Shown: positions 1 to 6,793 of the stretch, piece by piece
Numbering within the stretch: the first letter of the stretch is position 1
Layout of the letters: each line of letters opens with the position of its first letter
Assembly (NCBI GenBank): GCA_029932755.1
Contig: JAOZPK010000042.1
Location: 1-17,096, forward strand
DNA: 17,096 bases
DNA from: Candidatus Cloacimonadota bacterium
GTDB lineage: Bacteria > Cloacimonadota > Cloacimonadia > Cloacimonadales > TCS61
Reading direction: 5' to 3'
Program-made: the position numbers and the translations under genes
Notes under the pieces: generated by a model
What the model was told of the DNA's origin: nothing
The model's database searches: none
The model's input: only the letters and a program-made list of their open reading frames with translations

Positions 1-1006
1 GAGCATCCATGATATGTTCCATTGTCCCTTCTTTCAGCATTGAAACCATGTATTTAGTGCTGCCTCCAAAACCTACTTGAATTTTCCAGCCTTTTTCTTT
101 TAATACATTATGCACATACTGCCCAATTGCCAGGGAAATTCCACCAGCACCAGCTTGTACAAAACATTTGTTTTTTAAAATTCCAGACTCAAATAAGAAT
201 TTTGTAGTGAGTTCTGCTATTTCCAGCCGTTCAGGATTTTTTGTGATTTTAGTTGTTCCTGAAACGATCTTTTCCGGAATGCCAATTTTATCTACAACCA
301 CAACGTAATCGACATAATTTCCTTCGATCTCCATTGGCATGCAGGGAAAATCAACCAGATTGTCTGTAACAATTATTACCTTTTCAGCAAATAGAGCATC
401 GGCTTTGGCATAGCCTAACACCCCGCAGGCAGAAGGTCCGTGCTGACCAGTAGCATTACCAAACATATCACAGGTTGGCGCTGCCAGAACGGCAATATCA
501 ATTTTCACTTCACTATCTTTTAAAGCTTGTACGCGACCTCCGTGTGAGCGTAGAATTCCCACACCTTTCATTTTCCCTTGAGAAGTGAAACGTCCCAACG
601 GTCCATTCATACTACCTTCGATATGATGAATTGTGCCATTCTCCAAATAATTGATAATCGGTTCATGACAGGGAAAGGAAGCAGAAGGATACCAGACCAG
701 ATTTTTAATTCCAAGTTCACTGGCAATCTTGAAAATCTCGTTGGAAACCAGATCACCGTTTCGAAGATGATGATGGGTGGAAATGGTCATGCCGTCTTTA
801 AGATCTGCTTTCATCAATGCTTCCTTCAAAGAAGAAACTGTTTTATTTCCATCAGAAGGAAAATCTAAGCAAGTGGGAATGGAAGGACCTATAATTTTAC
901 CCTGTGGTCTATGTTTCCCCCGACCCATAAATGGAATCACAGGTTTTCCGTTTATTTCAGTTGGGATCATTCTTCCCACGCCGTTTTTAATTTGTTTCAG
1001 AGACAA
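1..1006 (-). CDS. citF: Citrate lyase alpha subunit (citrate CoA-transferase) paralogue 2, 3' part beyond window
   Basis: An unbroken frame of 335 codons runs to the window edge, so only the C-terminal third is missing (family length about 510). It aligns end to end with the neighbouring CitF: GRMIP (residues 11-15), NGKPVIPFMG, GDLVSNEIFKIASELG, HHIEGSMNGPLG, ILRSHGG, VTDNLVDFPC, IVSGTTKIT and QAGAGG are shared or nearly so. By family, CitF moves the acyl-carrier thioester from acetyl to citrate before cleavage by CitE. I chose TTG at 1006 as start because GGAG lies 9 nt upstream and the previous stop is only one codon away in the same frame; GTG 979 or ATG 970 would remove the first residues. 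The catalytic Glu region lies outside the window. The gene is transcribed with the upstream citF as a tandem duplicate. Substrate specificity is unknown, and citramalate or a related acid is possible. Confidence 0.88.
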   Translation of the reverse strand, partial: MSLKQIKNGVGRMIPTEINGKPVIPFMGRGKHRPQGKIIGPSIPTCLDFPSDGNKTVSSLKEALMKADLKDGMTISTHHHLRNGDLVSNEIFKIASELGIKNLVWYPSASFPCHEPIINYLENGTIHHIEGSMNGPLGRFTSQGKMKGVGILRSHGGRVQALKDSEVKIDIAVLAAPTCDMFGNATGQHGPSACGVLGYAKADALFAEKVIIVTDNLVDFPCMPMEIEGNYVDYVVVVDKIGIPEKIVSGTTKITKNPERLEIAELTTKFLFESGILKNKCFVQAGAGGISLAIGQYVHNVLKEKGWKIQVGFGGSTKYMVSMLKEGTMEHIMDA

Positions 1007-1009
1007 GAT

Positions 1010-2572
1010 TTATTTCTCCACTTTTCGGATCGTATCCAAGATTGTTCCATCGATCCATTCTACCACAGCAACAGCTTCATCAGAAAGTTTTGATTTTGCA
1101 GGAATACCACAGATCTGATCAACTTCTTTTTTCAAATCTTTAATATCTCGGATAGGAAGTCCTGAATTTTTAGTTGCTTTAATTAGATCTTTTCTAAGAG
1201 GATTAATGCAAATACCACGTTCTGTGACTATCACGTCAACCAGTTCTCCCGGAGCGACGAGTGTAGTAACTTCATCCTTTATCACTGGAATTCTATCTCG
1301 GAAAGATGGTACTGCTAAAATAGTACATTTTGCCAACATACAATTTTGAAATCCACCGATACCATGGAGCATTCTGCCGTCACTATGTGTAACGCAATTT
1401 GCATTGAAATTCACATCAACTTCTGTACTACCCAGAACAATCACATCCATCATAACAGTAAGATTTCCTTTAGCATGAAAATCATAAGAATCAAAGACTC
1501 CAATCGGAATATGATTTGGATTATCACGCAGTGAAGGAATAGTATCCATTCCAAATGATTGTCCGTCAAAAATGTAATCTGTGAGTCCTTGTTCCATCAT
1601 ATCCACCAAAAATTTAGTACTGCCACCAATAATACTTCTCGCCTTGATGTCTTTTTCTATCATCATCTGCTGAATGAAAGAAACAAAAGCCAGCGATGTA
1701 CCACCAGCACCTGCCTGAAAATTCATTCCATCTTTCAGAATTCCTGCTGCTTCCACAAATTTTGCACAATGTTCAGCAATAAGTAATCTGTCAGGGCTTT
1801 TGGTTATTCTGGTCGTACCGGAAACTATTTTTTGTGGATCACCAATTTCATCTAAAACTACAACAAAATCTACATCATTACCCATTATTTCCCAGGGATA
1901 GCAGGGAAAATCGATCAATGAATCTGTAACGACGATAGTTCTTTCTGCATTTTTTACATCTGCTTTGGGAAATGCCATAGGACCGAAAGGATGTTTTCCC
2001 ATCACTCCATTTGCGTTTCCCATCATATCTGCTGCCGATGCCGCCATAACTGCAATATCGATGTGTATTTCACCATCGGCAACTGCACGATATCTCCCAC
2101 CGTGACTTCTAAGATAGCCGAGACCCTCCATTTTTCCATGACTGCAAAAATTTCCCAAAGGACCATTCAAGCTTCCTTCGATATGATGAACCACACCTGA
2201 TTTGAGATGTTCAATAATTGGAGCGTGGCAAGGAAAAGCAGCACTTGGAAACCATCTTAAATTTTTCATTCCAAGTTCGGCTGCAATATCGAAAACCATA
2301 TTGGCTACATAATCACCATTTCTATAATGATGATGAGTCGAGATTGTCATTCCATCTTTCAAACCTGATTTTATCAGAGCTTCTTTTAATGACTTAACGA
2401 TCTTGTTTCCATTTTTGGGATAATCGATACAGGTTGGAACACGTGGTGCAGCACCTCTGTGAGTTGGCTTGTATTTGTTCACTCCCATAAAAGGAATAAC
2501 TTTCTTTCCATTAACAATAGTCGGAACCATTCGTCCCGCAGCATTTTTTACAAATTTATCAGCTTTTTTCAT
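1010..2572 (-). CDS. citF: Citrate lyase alpha subunit (citrate CoA-transferase) paralogue 1
   Basis: A 520-residue protein, full length for CitF. Visible landmarks are GRMVP (13-17), VIPFMG (25-30), the paired CoA-transferase-fold halves, QAGAGG (286-291), IIGGSTKF (314-321), and the second-half motif VLGSTEVDVNFN (379-390) with Glu384 as the likely thioester-forming residue, followed by a Gly-rich HGIGG stretch (403-407). In the family the enzyme exchanges acetyl for citryl on the acyl-carrier subunit in the cytoplasm. The ATG overlaps the citDE stop by one base (TAATG), which suggests translational coupling and 1:1 expression. A second alpha paralogue follows after one codon. No citC, citX or citG (ligase and prosthetic-group genes) is in the window. 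The family call is firm. Citrate as the true substrate is not, because citramalate lyase has the same subunits. Confidence 0.93.
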   Translation of the reverse strand: MKKADKFVKNAAGRMVPTIVNGKKVIPFMGVNKYKPTHRGAAPRVPTCIDYPKNGNKIVKSLKEALIKSGLKDGMTISTHHHYRNGDYVANMVFDIAAELGMKNLRWFPSAAFPCHAPIIEHLKSGVVHHIEGSLNGPLGNFCSHGKMEGLGYLRSHGGRYRAVADGEIHIDIAVMAASAADMMGNANGVMGKHPFGPMAFPKADVKNAERTIVVTDSLIDFPCYPWEIMGNDVDFVVVLDEIGDPQKIVSGTTRITKSPDRLLIAEHCAKFVEAAGILKDGMNFQAGAGGTSLAFVSFIQQMMIEKDIKARSIIGGSTKFLVDMMEQGLTDYIFDGQSFGMDTIPSLRDNPNHIPIGVFDSYDFHAKGNLTVMMDVIVLGSTEVDVNFNANCVTHSDGRMLHGIGGFQNCMLAKCTILAVPSFRDRIPVIKDEVTTLVAPGELVDVIVTERGICINPLRKDLIKATKNSGLPIRDIKDLKKEVDQICGIPAKSKLSDEAVAVVEWIDGTILDTIRKVEK

Positions 2573-3756
2573 TATTTGTTCCCTCCGATCTTTGCCATAT
2601 CTAAAGTTTGCTGAGCTTTTTTAACAACAGGAGCATCGATCATTTTAGAGCCTAATGAAACTACTCCCAGTCCTTTTTTCTTTGCTTCTTCATAAGCATC
2701 AACGATCTTCTGAGCTTTTTCGATTTCATTTTGGTCTGGAGCATATCCGGTGTGAATTACTGGAATCTGACGCGGATGGATACAGCCCATTCCATGAAAA
2801 CCAAGTGATTTAGAAATAAGAACATTTTGTTTAAGAGCTTCCATATTGGAAACATCTGAAAATACTGAATCAATCGGTTGGATTTTTGCAGCATGAGCAG
2901 AATTCACGATTTGAGATCGGGCGAAGAACGTTTCCTTGCCTTCTGCAGTTCGCTGTGTTCCAAGATCAGCAGTGTAATCTTCTAATCCAATTGCAAGAGC
3001 AACCACGTTTTTCGAGCAGGCAATTTGATAGGAATTTATAATCCCCAAAGCACTTTCTATTATCGGCATTAACCAGATATTATATTTTAATTTTTTCTCT
3101 TTTTTAATTTTTTCTATTTTGCTGTTTACTTTTTCGATTTGCTTAGCAGTCTCGCATTTTGGTACAAGAATCAGATTAACATTATGAGGAACAATATGAT
3201 CAAGATCATCAAGTCCCATTGGTAATTGATTAATGCGTACCATTCTCTCTGCTCCATAAAAATTCACAGAACGAAGTGCGTTCCTAACCAAAATTGCAGC
3301 TTCTTTCTTTTTGGCAGGTGCAACAGAATCCTCAAGGTCGAGAATTATTCCATCAGGTTTGTGAATACCGGCATTCAATGCTAATTTGGGAGTGTTGCCC
3401 GGAAGATAAAGACGCGATCTGCGATGATAATCTTTCATCGTCTGATTCGTGTTTTCGGGAATAATGGGCAGCAGATATTTTTTTTTGGTATCGCTAACTT
3501 GTTTTATTGCAGATTCAATTCTGGCAGTTATTACATAATCAAGAGCACCGCGATCTTCGATTAAAATGTTGGCATTTTTAATATCAAAAAACTCGAGTTC
3601 TTTTTTTGCCAATGACATAATTTGATCTCCAAAATATTCTTTGACTTTGCTGGCCAAATCAATTTTCAATCCACCGCTTTTAGTAAGTTCTATTGTTACT
3701 TTGCAATCAGAGCGGATCTCTTTTCCATAATTCCCAGCTGAGCTTATTCTAGCCAT
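2572..3756 (-). CDS. citE: Fused citrate lyase acyl-carrier (gamma, CitD) and citryl lyase (beta, CitE) protein
   Basis: A 394-residue fusion. Residues 1-87 look like CitD: a RSDC motif (15-18) where CitD carries its phosphoribosyl-dephospho-CoA serine, then YFGDQI (41-46) and EDRGALDYVITARIE (67-81). Residues 110-394 are a CitE-type HpcH/HpaI TIM barrel: RSRLYLPGN (113-121), DLEDSV (140-145), VRIN (173-176), VPK (198-200), PIIESALGI (231-239) with metal-binding Glu234, GLEDYTADLG (257-266) with Asp260, and IQPIDSV and GCIHPRQI further on. CitE cleaves the acyl-carrier-bound citryl group to oxaloacetate and acetyl-ACP; CitD carries the acyl group. Stand-alone CitD is about 95 and CitE about 290 residues, so the sum fits the fusion. 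RBS AGGAG lies 5 nt before the ATG. It lies 24 bp after the lysine-ketoglutarate reductase gene, in the same operon. Confidence 0.9.
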   Translation of the reverse strand: MARISSAGNYGKEIRSDCKVTIELTKSGGLKIDLASKVKEYFGDQIMSLAKKELEFFDIKNANILIEDRGALDYVITARIESAIKQVSDTKKKYLLPIIPENTNQTMKDYHRRSRLYLPGNTPKLALNAGIHKPDGIILDLEDSVAPAKKKEAAILVRNALRSVNFYGAERMVRINQLPMGLDDLDHIVPHNVNLILVPKCETAKQIEKVNSKIEKIKKEKKLKYNIWLMPIIESALGIINSYQIACSKNVVALAIGLEDYTADLGTQRTAEGKETFFARSQIVNSAHAAKIQPIDSVFSDVSNMEALKQNVLISKSLGFHGMGCIHPRQIPVIHTGYAPDQNEIEKAQKIVDAYEEAKKKGLGVVSLGSKMIDAPVVKKAQQTLDMAKIGGNK

Positions 3757-3780
3757 AATTACTCCTATATAATTTTATTT

Positions 3781-5079
3781 TTATAATTTTATAAATTCTT
3801 CCAGATATTTAAAGTTATCTTCCAAATTACCCTGATGTGCAATACAGGCAGATTTTATCTCATTTGGAAGAGATGATTCAACAATTGGTTTTGAATAATC
3901 ATTCAAAAGCATACTTTCTATGAACGGCATTAATGATTTGGAAAAATTATCGGAAGCTTCTTTTGGAAATTCGCAGGGCAAGTTATCAACTGCCATTACT
4001 GCAAATCCTTCTCCTTTATAGCCATCAGTTTCTTTTCTTGTTTTTGTATTATAAACAAACACAGGATTATCTGGGGAAGTTTCTTTAACTGTAGCTTGAA
4101 CAGATCCTTTAATATCACAGGTAATATCACCGATAATAATAAGTTTTGGATTTTGATCTTGGATACTTTTAAGGTATAAATTAGGTAGAAAAACAGGACA
4201 CTGTGGAGTCCAGTAAATTGCATTCATATAAACACTGCAATATTGTAGATAGTGTTCCAAACGAGATTTATATTTTTCATTATTTTTAAAATAATCCAGC
4301 AGATCGAATTTTGTGCCATCTTTACGCTCTACTAAATGTTCTTCCTTAAAAACAGAGAGATAGATTTTATTGTCTTTATAATTTTTTGATTGATTTTCAA
4401 GATCATCCGGCTCAATATGCTCAATGGGTAATGTTGCTAAAATTTCTTGGCATCCTTGAGAAACATGACCATACCCCAAAAGAAAAATATTGAGTGGTGT
4501 AATCTCTGCAGGAAGACCATTCTGCTCGATTTCTTTTCCAATAATACTAATCTGCTCGATTGCATCAGCAACAGATTCATATTGATAAGAATGTTTTATT
4601 TTTAAGAAAGGAGTATCAATATTAAATTGCTGTTTTAATCTTTGTCCTAAACCGTGAAGTGTGTCCACCATACCAGCATAACCTGCAAATTTTCCAAAGA
4701 AAACTAATCTTCTGTTTTTATCATCTTCAATTTTTTCATAATCAAAAAGCGTAATCTTATCATTTAATATTTGTTGCAAAAGCGGCATATTATAATCTTG
4801 TCCTTTGATAGTATGAGAAAAGAAAAGATGTGGTTTTTGGGGAATTAAGTCTTTCATGGGAATCTCTTTTACACCGATTATAAAATCGCAACTTGAAAGA
4901 TCAGATGAAAGTTGTGCACCAACAGTTACGTATTCTGCATCTTTGTATATCCTGATTTCAGATGGTTGTATGGTTACTCCAAAACCCTTATTAATCAGTT
5001 CTTGAACAGCCATTGGATTTAAGGGAACCCGACGTTCCCATTTATTTTTTGTCTCTTTTACTATTCCTATTATCTTCAT
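3781..5079 (-). CDS. Lysine-2-oxoglutarate reductase (saccharopine dehydrogenase, L-lysine-forming; LKR/Lys1 type)
   Basis: The 432-residue protein matches the LKR half of animal AASS rather than the usual short bacterial forms. It shows WERRVPL (14-20), FFSHTIKGQDYNMPLL (86-101), FGKFAGYAGM (128-137), a Rossmann segment LLGYGHVSQGCQEIL (200-214), IYWTPQCP, GDITCDIKGS and AVDNLPCEFP. It is an alanine dehydrogenase/transhydrogenase-like N-terminal fold. The reaction is lysine + 2-oxoglutarate + NAD(P)H to saccharopine, and reversible. The frame opens 7 codons earlier, but ATG 5079 has AGGAG 4 nt upstream, and the conserved MKIIGIVKE begins there. It lies downstream of the matching saccharopine dehydrogenase, so the two-domain eukaryotic enzyme is split here into two genes in reverse order. 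Catabolic use is inferred from the citrate-lyase genes downstream; biosynthesis would use the same reaction backwards. Confidence 0.88.
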   Translation of the reverse strand: MKIIGIVKETKNKWERRVPLNPMAVQELINKGFGVTIQPSEIRIYKDAEYVTVGAQLSSDLSSCDFIIGVKEIPMKDLIPQKPHLFFSHTIKGQDYNMPLLQQILNDKITLFDYEKIEDDKNRRLVFFGKFAGYAGMVDTLHGLGQRLKQQFNIDTPFLKIKHSYQYESVADAIEQISIIGKEIEQNGLPAEITPLNIFLLGYGHVSQGCQEILATLPIEHIEPDDLENQSKNYKDNKIYLSVFKEEHLVERKDGTKFDLLDYFKNNEKYKSRLEHYLQYCSVYMNAIYWTPQCPVFLPNLYLKSIQDQNPKLIIIGDITCDIKGSVQATVKETSPDNPVFVYNTKTRKETDGYKGEGFAVMAVDNLPCEFPKEASDNFSKSLMPFIESMLLNDYSKPIVESSLPNEIKSACIAHQGNLEDNFKYLEEFIKL

Positions 5080-5120
5080 TTTACTCCTTCTTTTTACCAT
5101 CTAACTCTATTTGTACAAAA

Positions 5121-5144
5121 CGTTCCCAAGAAAACTTGGGAACG
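5121..5144. repeat. Perfect 10-bp palindromic hairpin in the lysine operon (REP-like)
   Basis: CGTTCCCAAG, a 4-nt AAAA loop, then CTTGGGAACG: a perfect 10-bp stem in the 101-bp gap between the SDH stop and the LKR start. A near copy with a 9-bp stem occurs at 9460-9482, so this is a dispersed element and not only a local structure. On the minus-strand transcript the stem is followed by TTTT, so it could also act as a partial terminator, attenuator or 3'-end stabiliser for the SDH message. Palindromes of this sequence type are often mobilised by RAYT (REP-associated) transposases; none is in the window. Confidence 0.75.
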
Positions 5145-5180
5145 AGTAATAACTATTTATTGTATCATTTTTTATTAAAA

Positions 5181-6500
5181 TCAATAAAATCTTTCAATAA
5201 CTTTAATATTCAAATTTTCCAATTCCTTAAGAACAGGAGTATAAATATTTGGTAATGTTGGCATATAAACACCTTTTACGGTAATTTCACCTTGAAGAAT
5301 CATATGAACACCAATTGCAGCAGGAAGTGAAACAGTTCTTGCCATAGATGAATCACCATTTGGAATTCCGTAATCTATCATTGTAGATGTAATCTTTTGA
5401 GTTTTATTTGGATACTCAGCAATGAATTGGTGATGAAGAACAAGCAAGTCGCGTTCTCCTTCTTCATAAGACATTTTATCAAGCATGATCGCAGTTAGTA
5501 CATCAACAGCACCACCTTTAGTTATTGGAATTGGAGTTTCATCAAAGAAACCAAGCCATTCGAATTTCTTAAGTATCACACTTTCTGCAGGGAGATTATA
5601 TTTCTCCATTAAAAGTTCTTTAAGGCATTTATCTTTATCTGTTTTGAACATTTTAGTGAGAATGAATTCCTTCACTGTTCCCGTCAAATTATCAAAGATT
5701 TCATCTTCTTTATAAAATCCCATTTGAGACATAATATACCAAGTGTTACAGTGACTGATATTTCGGAAAGTTCCACGATACATTGTCTTCACATTTTTCA
5801 AATCATAAAGATCTATATAATCCAGTGAATTACGATTTGGATATGCTTCGAGTGTTCCTGTACCTTCGACATCCACAAACCAGTAATTATTAAAAAGTTC
5901 TTTTCCTTCAACTTCAATAATCTTGCCGTCTTTCATATATTTAGCACCATTCCCAGCTGCTTTAAGAACGCCTTTTGGTGCCCAGGAGAATTTGTATCCG
6001 AGTGGATTTGTATTTGCTTCCGGAGCTGGAAGTCCACCACAATAACTCATAAAGCTTACAATTTTTCCACCTTCTTTTTCTACATGATGGAAAATCTTCA
6101 TTGCACTCATATGATCGATACCGGGATCTACTCCGATCTCGTTCAAAATAATAATTCCTGCATCTTTTGCCTGTTGATCTAGTTGACGCATTGCAGGACT
6201 AATATAAGATGTCGTTACCATATCAGTTTTAAAATCGATACATTTTTTTGCAACTTCTACGTGCAGAGTTGCAGGTAGTAAACTCACAACCAGATCACTA
6301 TTCTTAACGAATTCTTCCATTGCAGCTTCATCATCACTTAAGAATTGTTTGGCAAACGCTTTTGGATGCGGTTCTGCAAGTTTTTCTGCTTTGTTTAATG
6401 TTCGGCTGGCAATCGTTATTTCATAGCCTTTTCCCGCTAGATAATCCACCATTGGTTTTACTACGAGTCCTGCTCCGAATATCGTAACTTTTTTGTTCAT
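5181..6500 (-). CDS. Saccharopine dehydrogenase, L-glutamate-forming (SDH/Lys9 type)
   Basis: A 439-residue protein, close to yeast Lys9 and to the SDH half of animal AASS. An N-terminal Rossmann fold is marked by FGAGLVVKP (8-16), followed by VVSLLPATLH (71-80), TTSYISPAM (96-104), NEIGVDPGIDHM (120-131) and CGGLPAPEANTNPLGYKF (154-171), the signature substrate region of the family. It interconverts saccharopine and glutamate + aminoadipate semialdehyde with NAD(P). GGAG lies 7 nt before the ATG. It is the first gene of the minus-strand operon, with a TTGACA element 57 bp upstream and a strong hairpin between it and the LKR gene. With LKR it makes the saccharopine route of lysine complete down to aminoadipate semialdehyde. 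Direction (breakdown or synthesis) cannot be read from the sequence alone. Confidence 0.9.
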   Translation of the reverse strand: MNKKVTIFGAGLVVKPMVDYLAGKGYEITIASRTLNKAEKLAEPHPKAFAKQFLSDDEAAMEEFVKNSDLVVSLLPATLHVEVAKKCIDFKTDMVTTSYISPAMRQLDQQAKDAGIIILNEIGVDPGIDHMSAMKIFHHVEKEGGKIVSFMSYCGGLPAPEANTNPLGYKFSWAPKGVLKAAGNGAKYMKDGKIIEVEGKELFNNYWFVDVEGTGTLEAYPNRNSLDYIDLYDLKNVKTMYRGTFRNISHCNTWYIMSQMGFYKEDEIFDNLTGTVKEFILTKMFKTDKDKCLKELLMEKYNLPAESVILKKFEWLGFFDETPIPITKGGAVDVLTAIMLDKMSYEEGERDLLVLHHQFIAEYPNKTQKITSTMIDYGIPNGDSSMARTVSLPAAIGVHMILQGEITVKGVYMPTLPNIYTPVLKELENLNIKVIERFY

Positions 6501-6793
6501 TATTTTTCTCCATTTTTTATTATTTTTGAAAGCAAAAATGGGAATTTAAAAAAACGTGTCAACTTATTAAAAGCAGTATAGAATATTCAGTATAATTATT
6601 AAAATGAAAAATGAATTTATTAGTGAATAAAATTTAGTAATAAGAACAATATGGGTGAAAAAAATGGGATTATCAATTTTGAATTATACACTAAAATTGA
6701 CGTGAAACATAAAACTACCAATACACATTTTTCCTGCCATAACTTATACAAATTTTTTTCTTTATCCCAGTTCTTCCATTATTGGCAGTGTGT
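6501..6793. other. Intergenic region between the hydrolase and the saccharopine operon
   Basis: This 293-bp stretch is extremely A+T-rich. Its left end carries the SDH ribosome site and the TTGACA element described separately. I see no RNA gene, no clear terminator hairpin for the hydrolase transcript entering from the right, and no convincing reading frame. A plus-strand frame starting at 6651 mostly overlaps the 3' end of the hydrolase gene antisense and is dismissed. Confidence 0.6.
6533..6562 (-). promoter_or_regulatory. Candidate promoter of the saccharopine/citrate-lyase operon
   Basis: TTGACA on the minus strand at 6562-6557, then 16 nt, then CATTTTTG (6540-6533). The latter matches five of six fixed positions of the Bacteroidota -7 element TAnnTTTG, and no good TATAAT is present. 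Distance to the SDH start is 57 nt. The -35-like box is convincing because the same TTGAC recurs ahead of four other genes; the -7/-10 assignment is weak. Confidence 0.4.
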
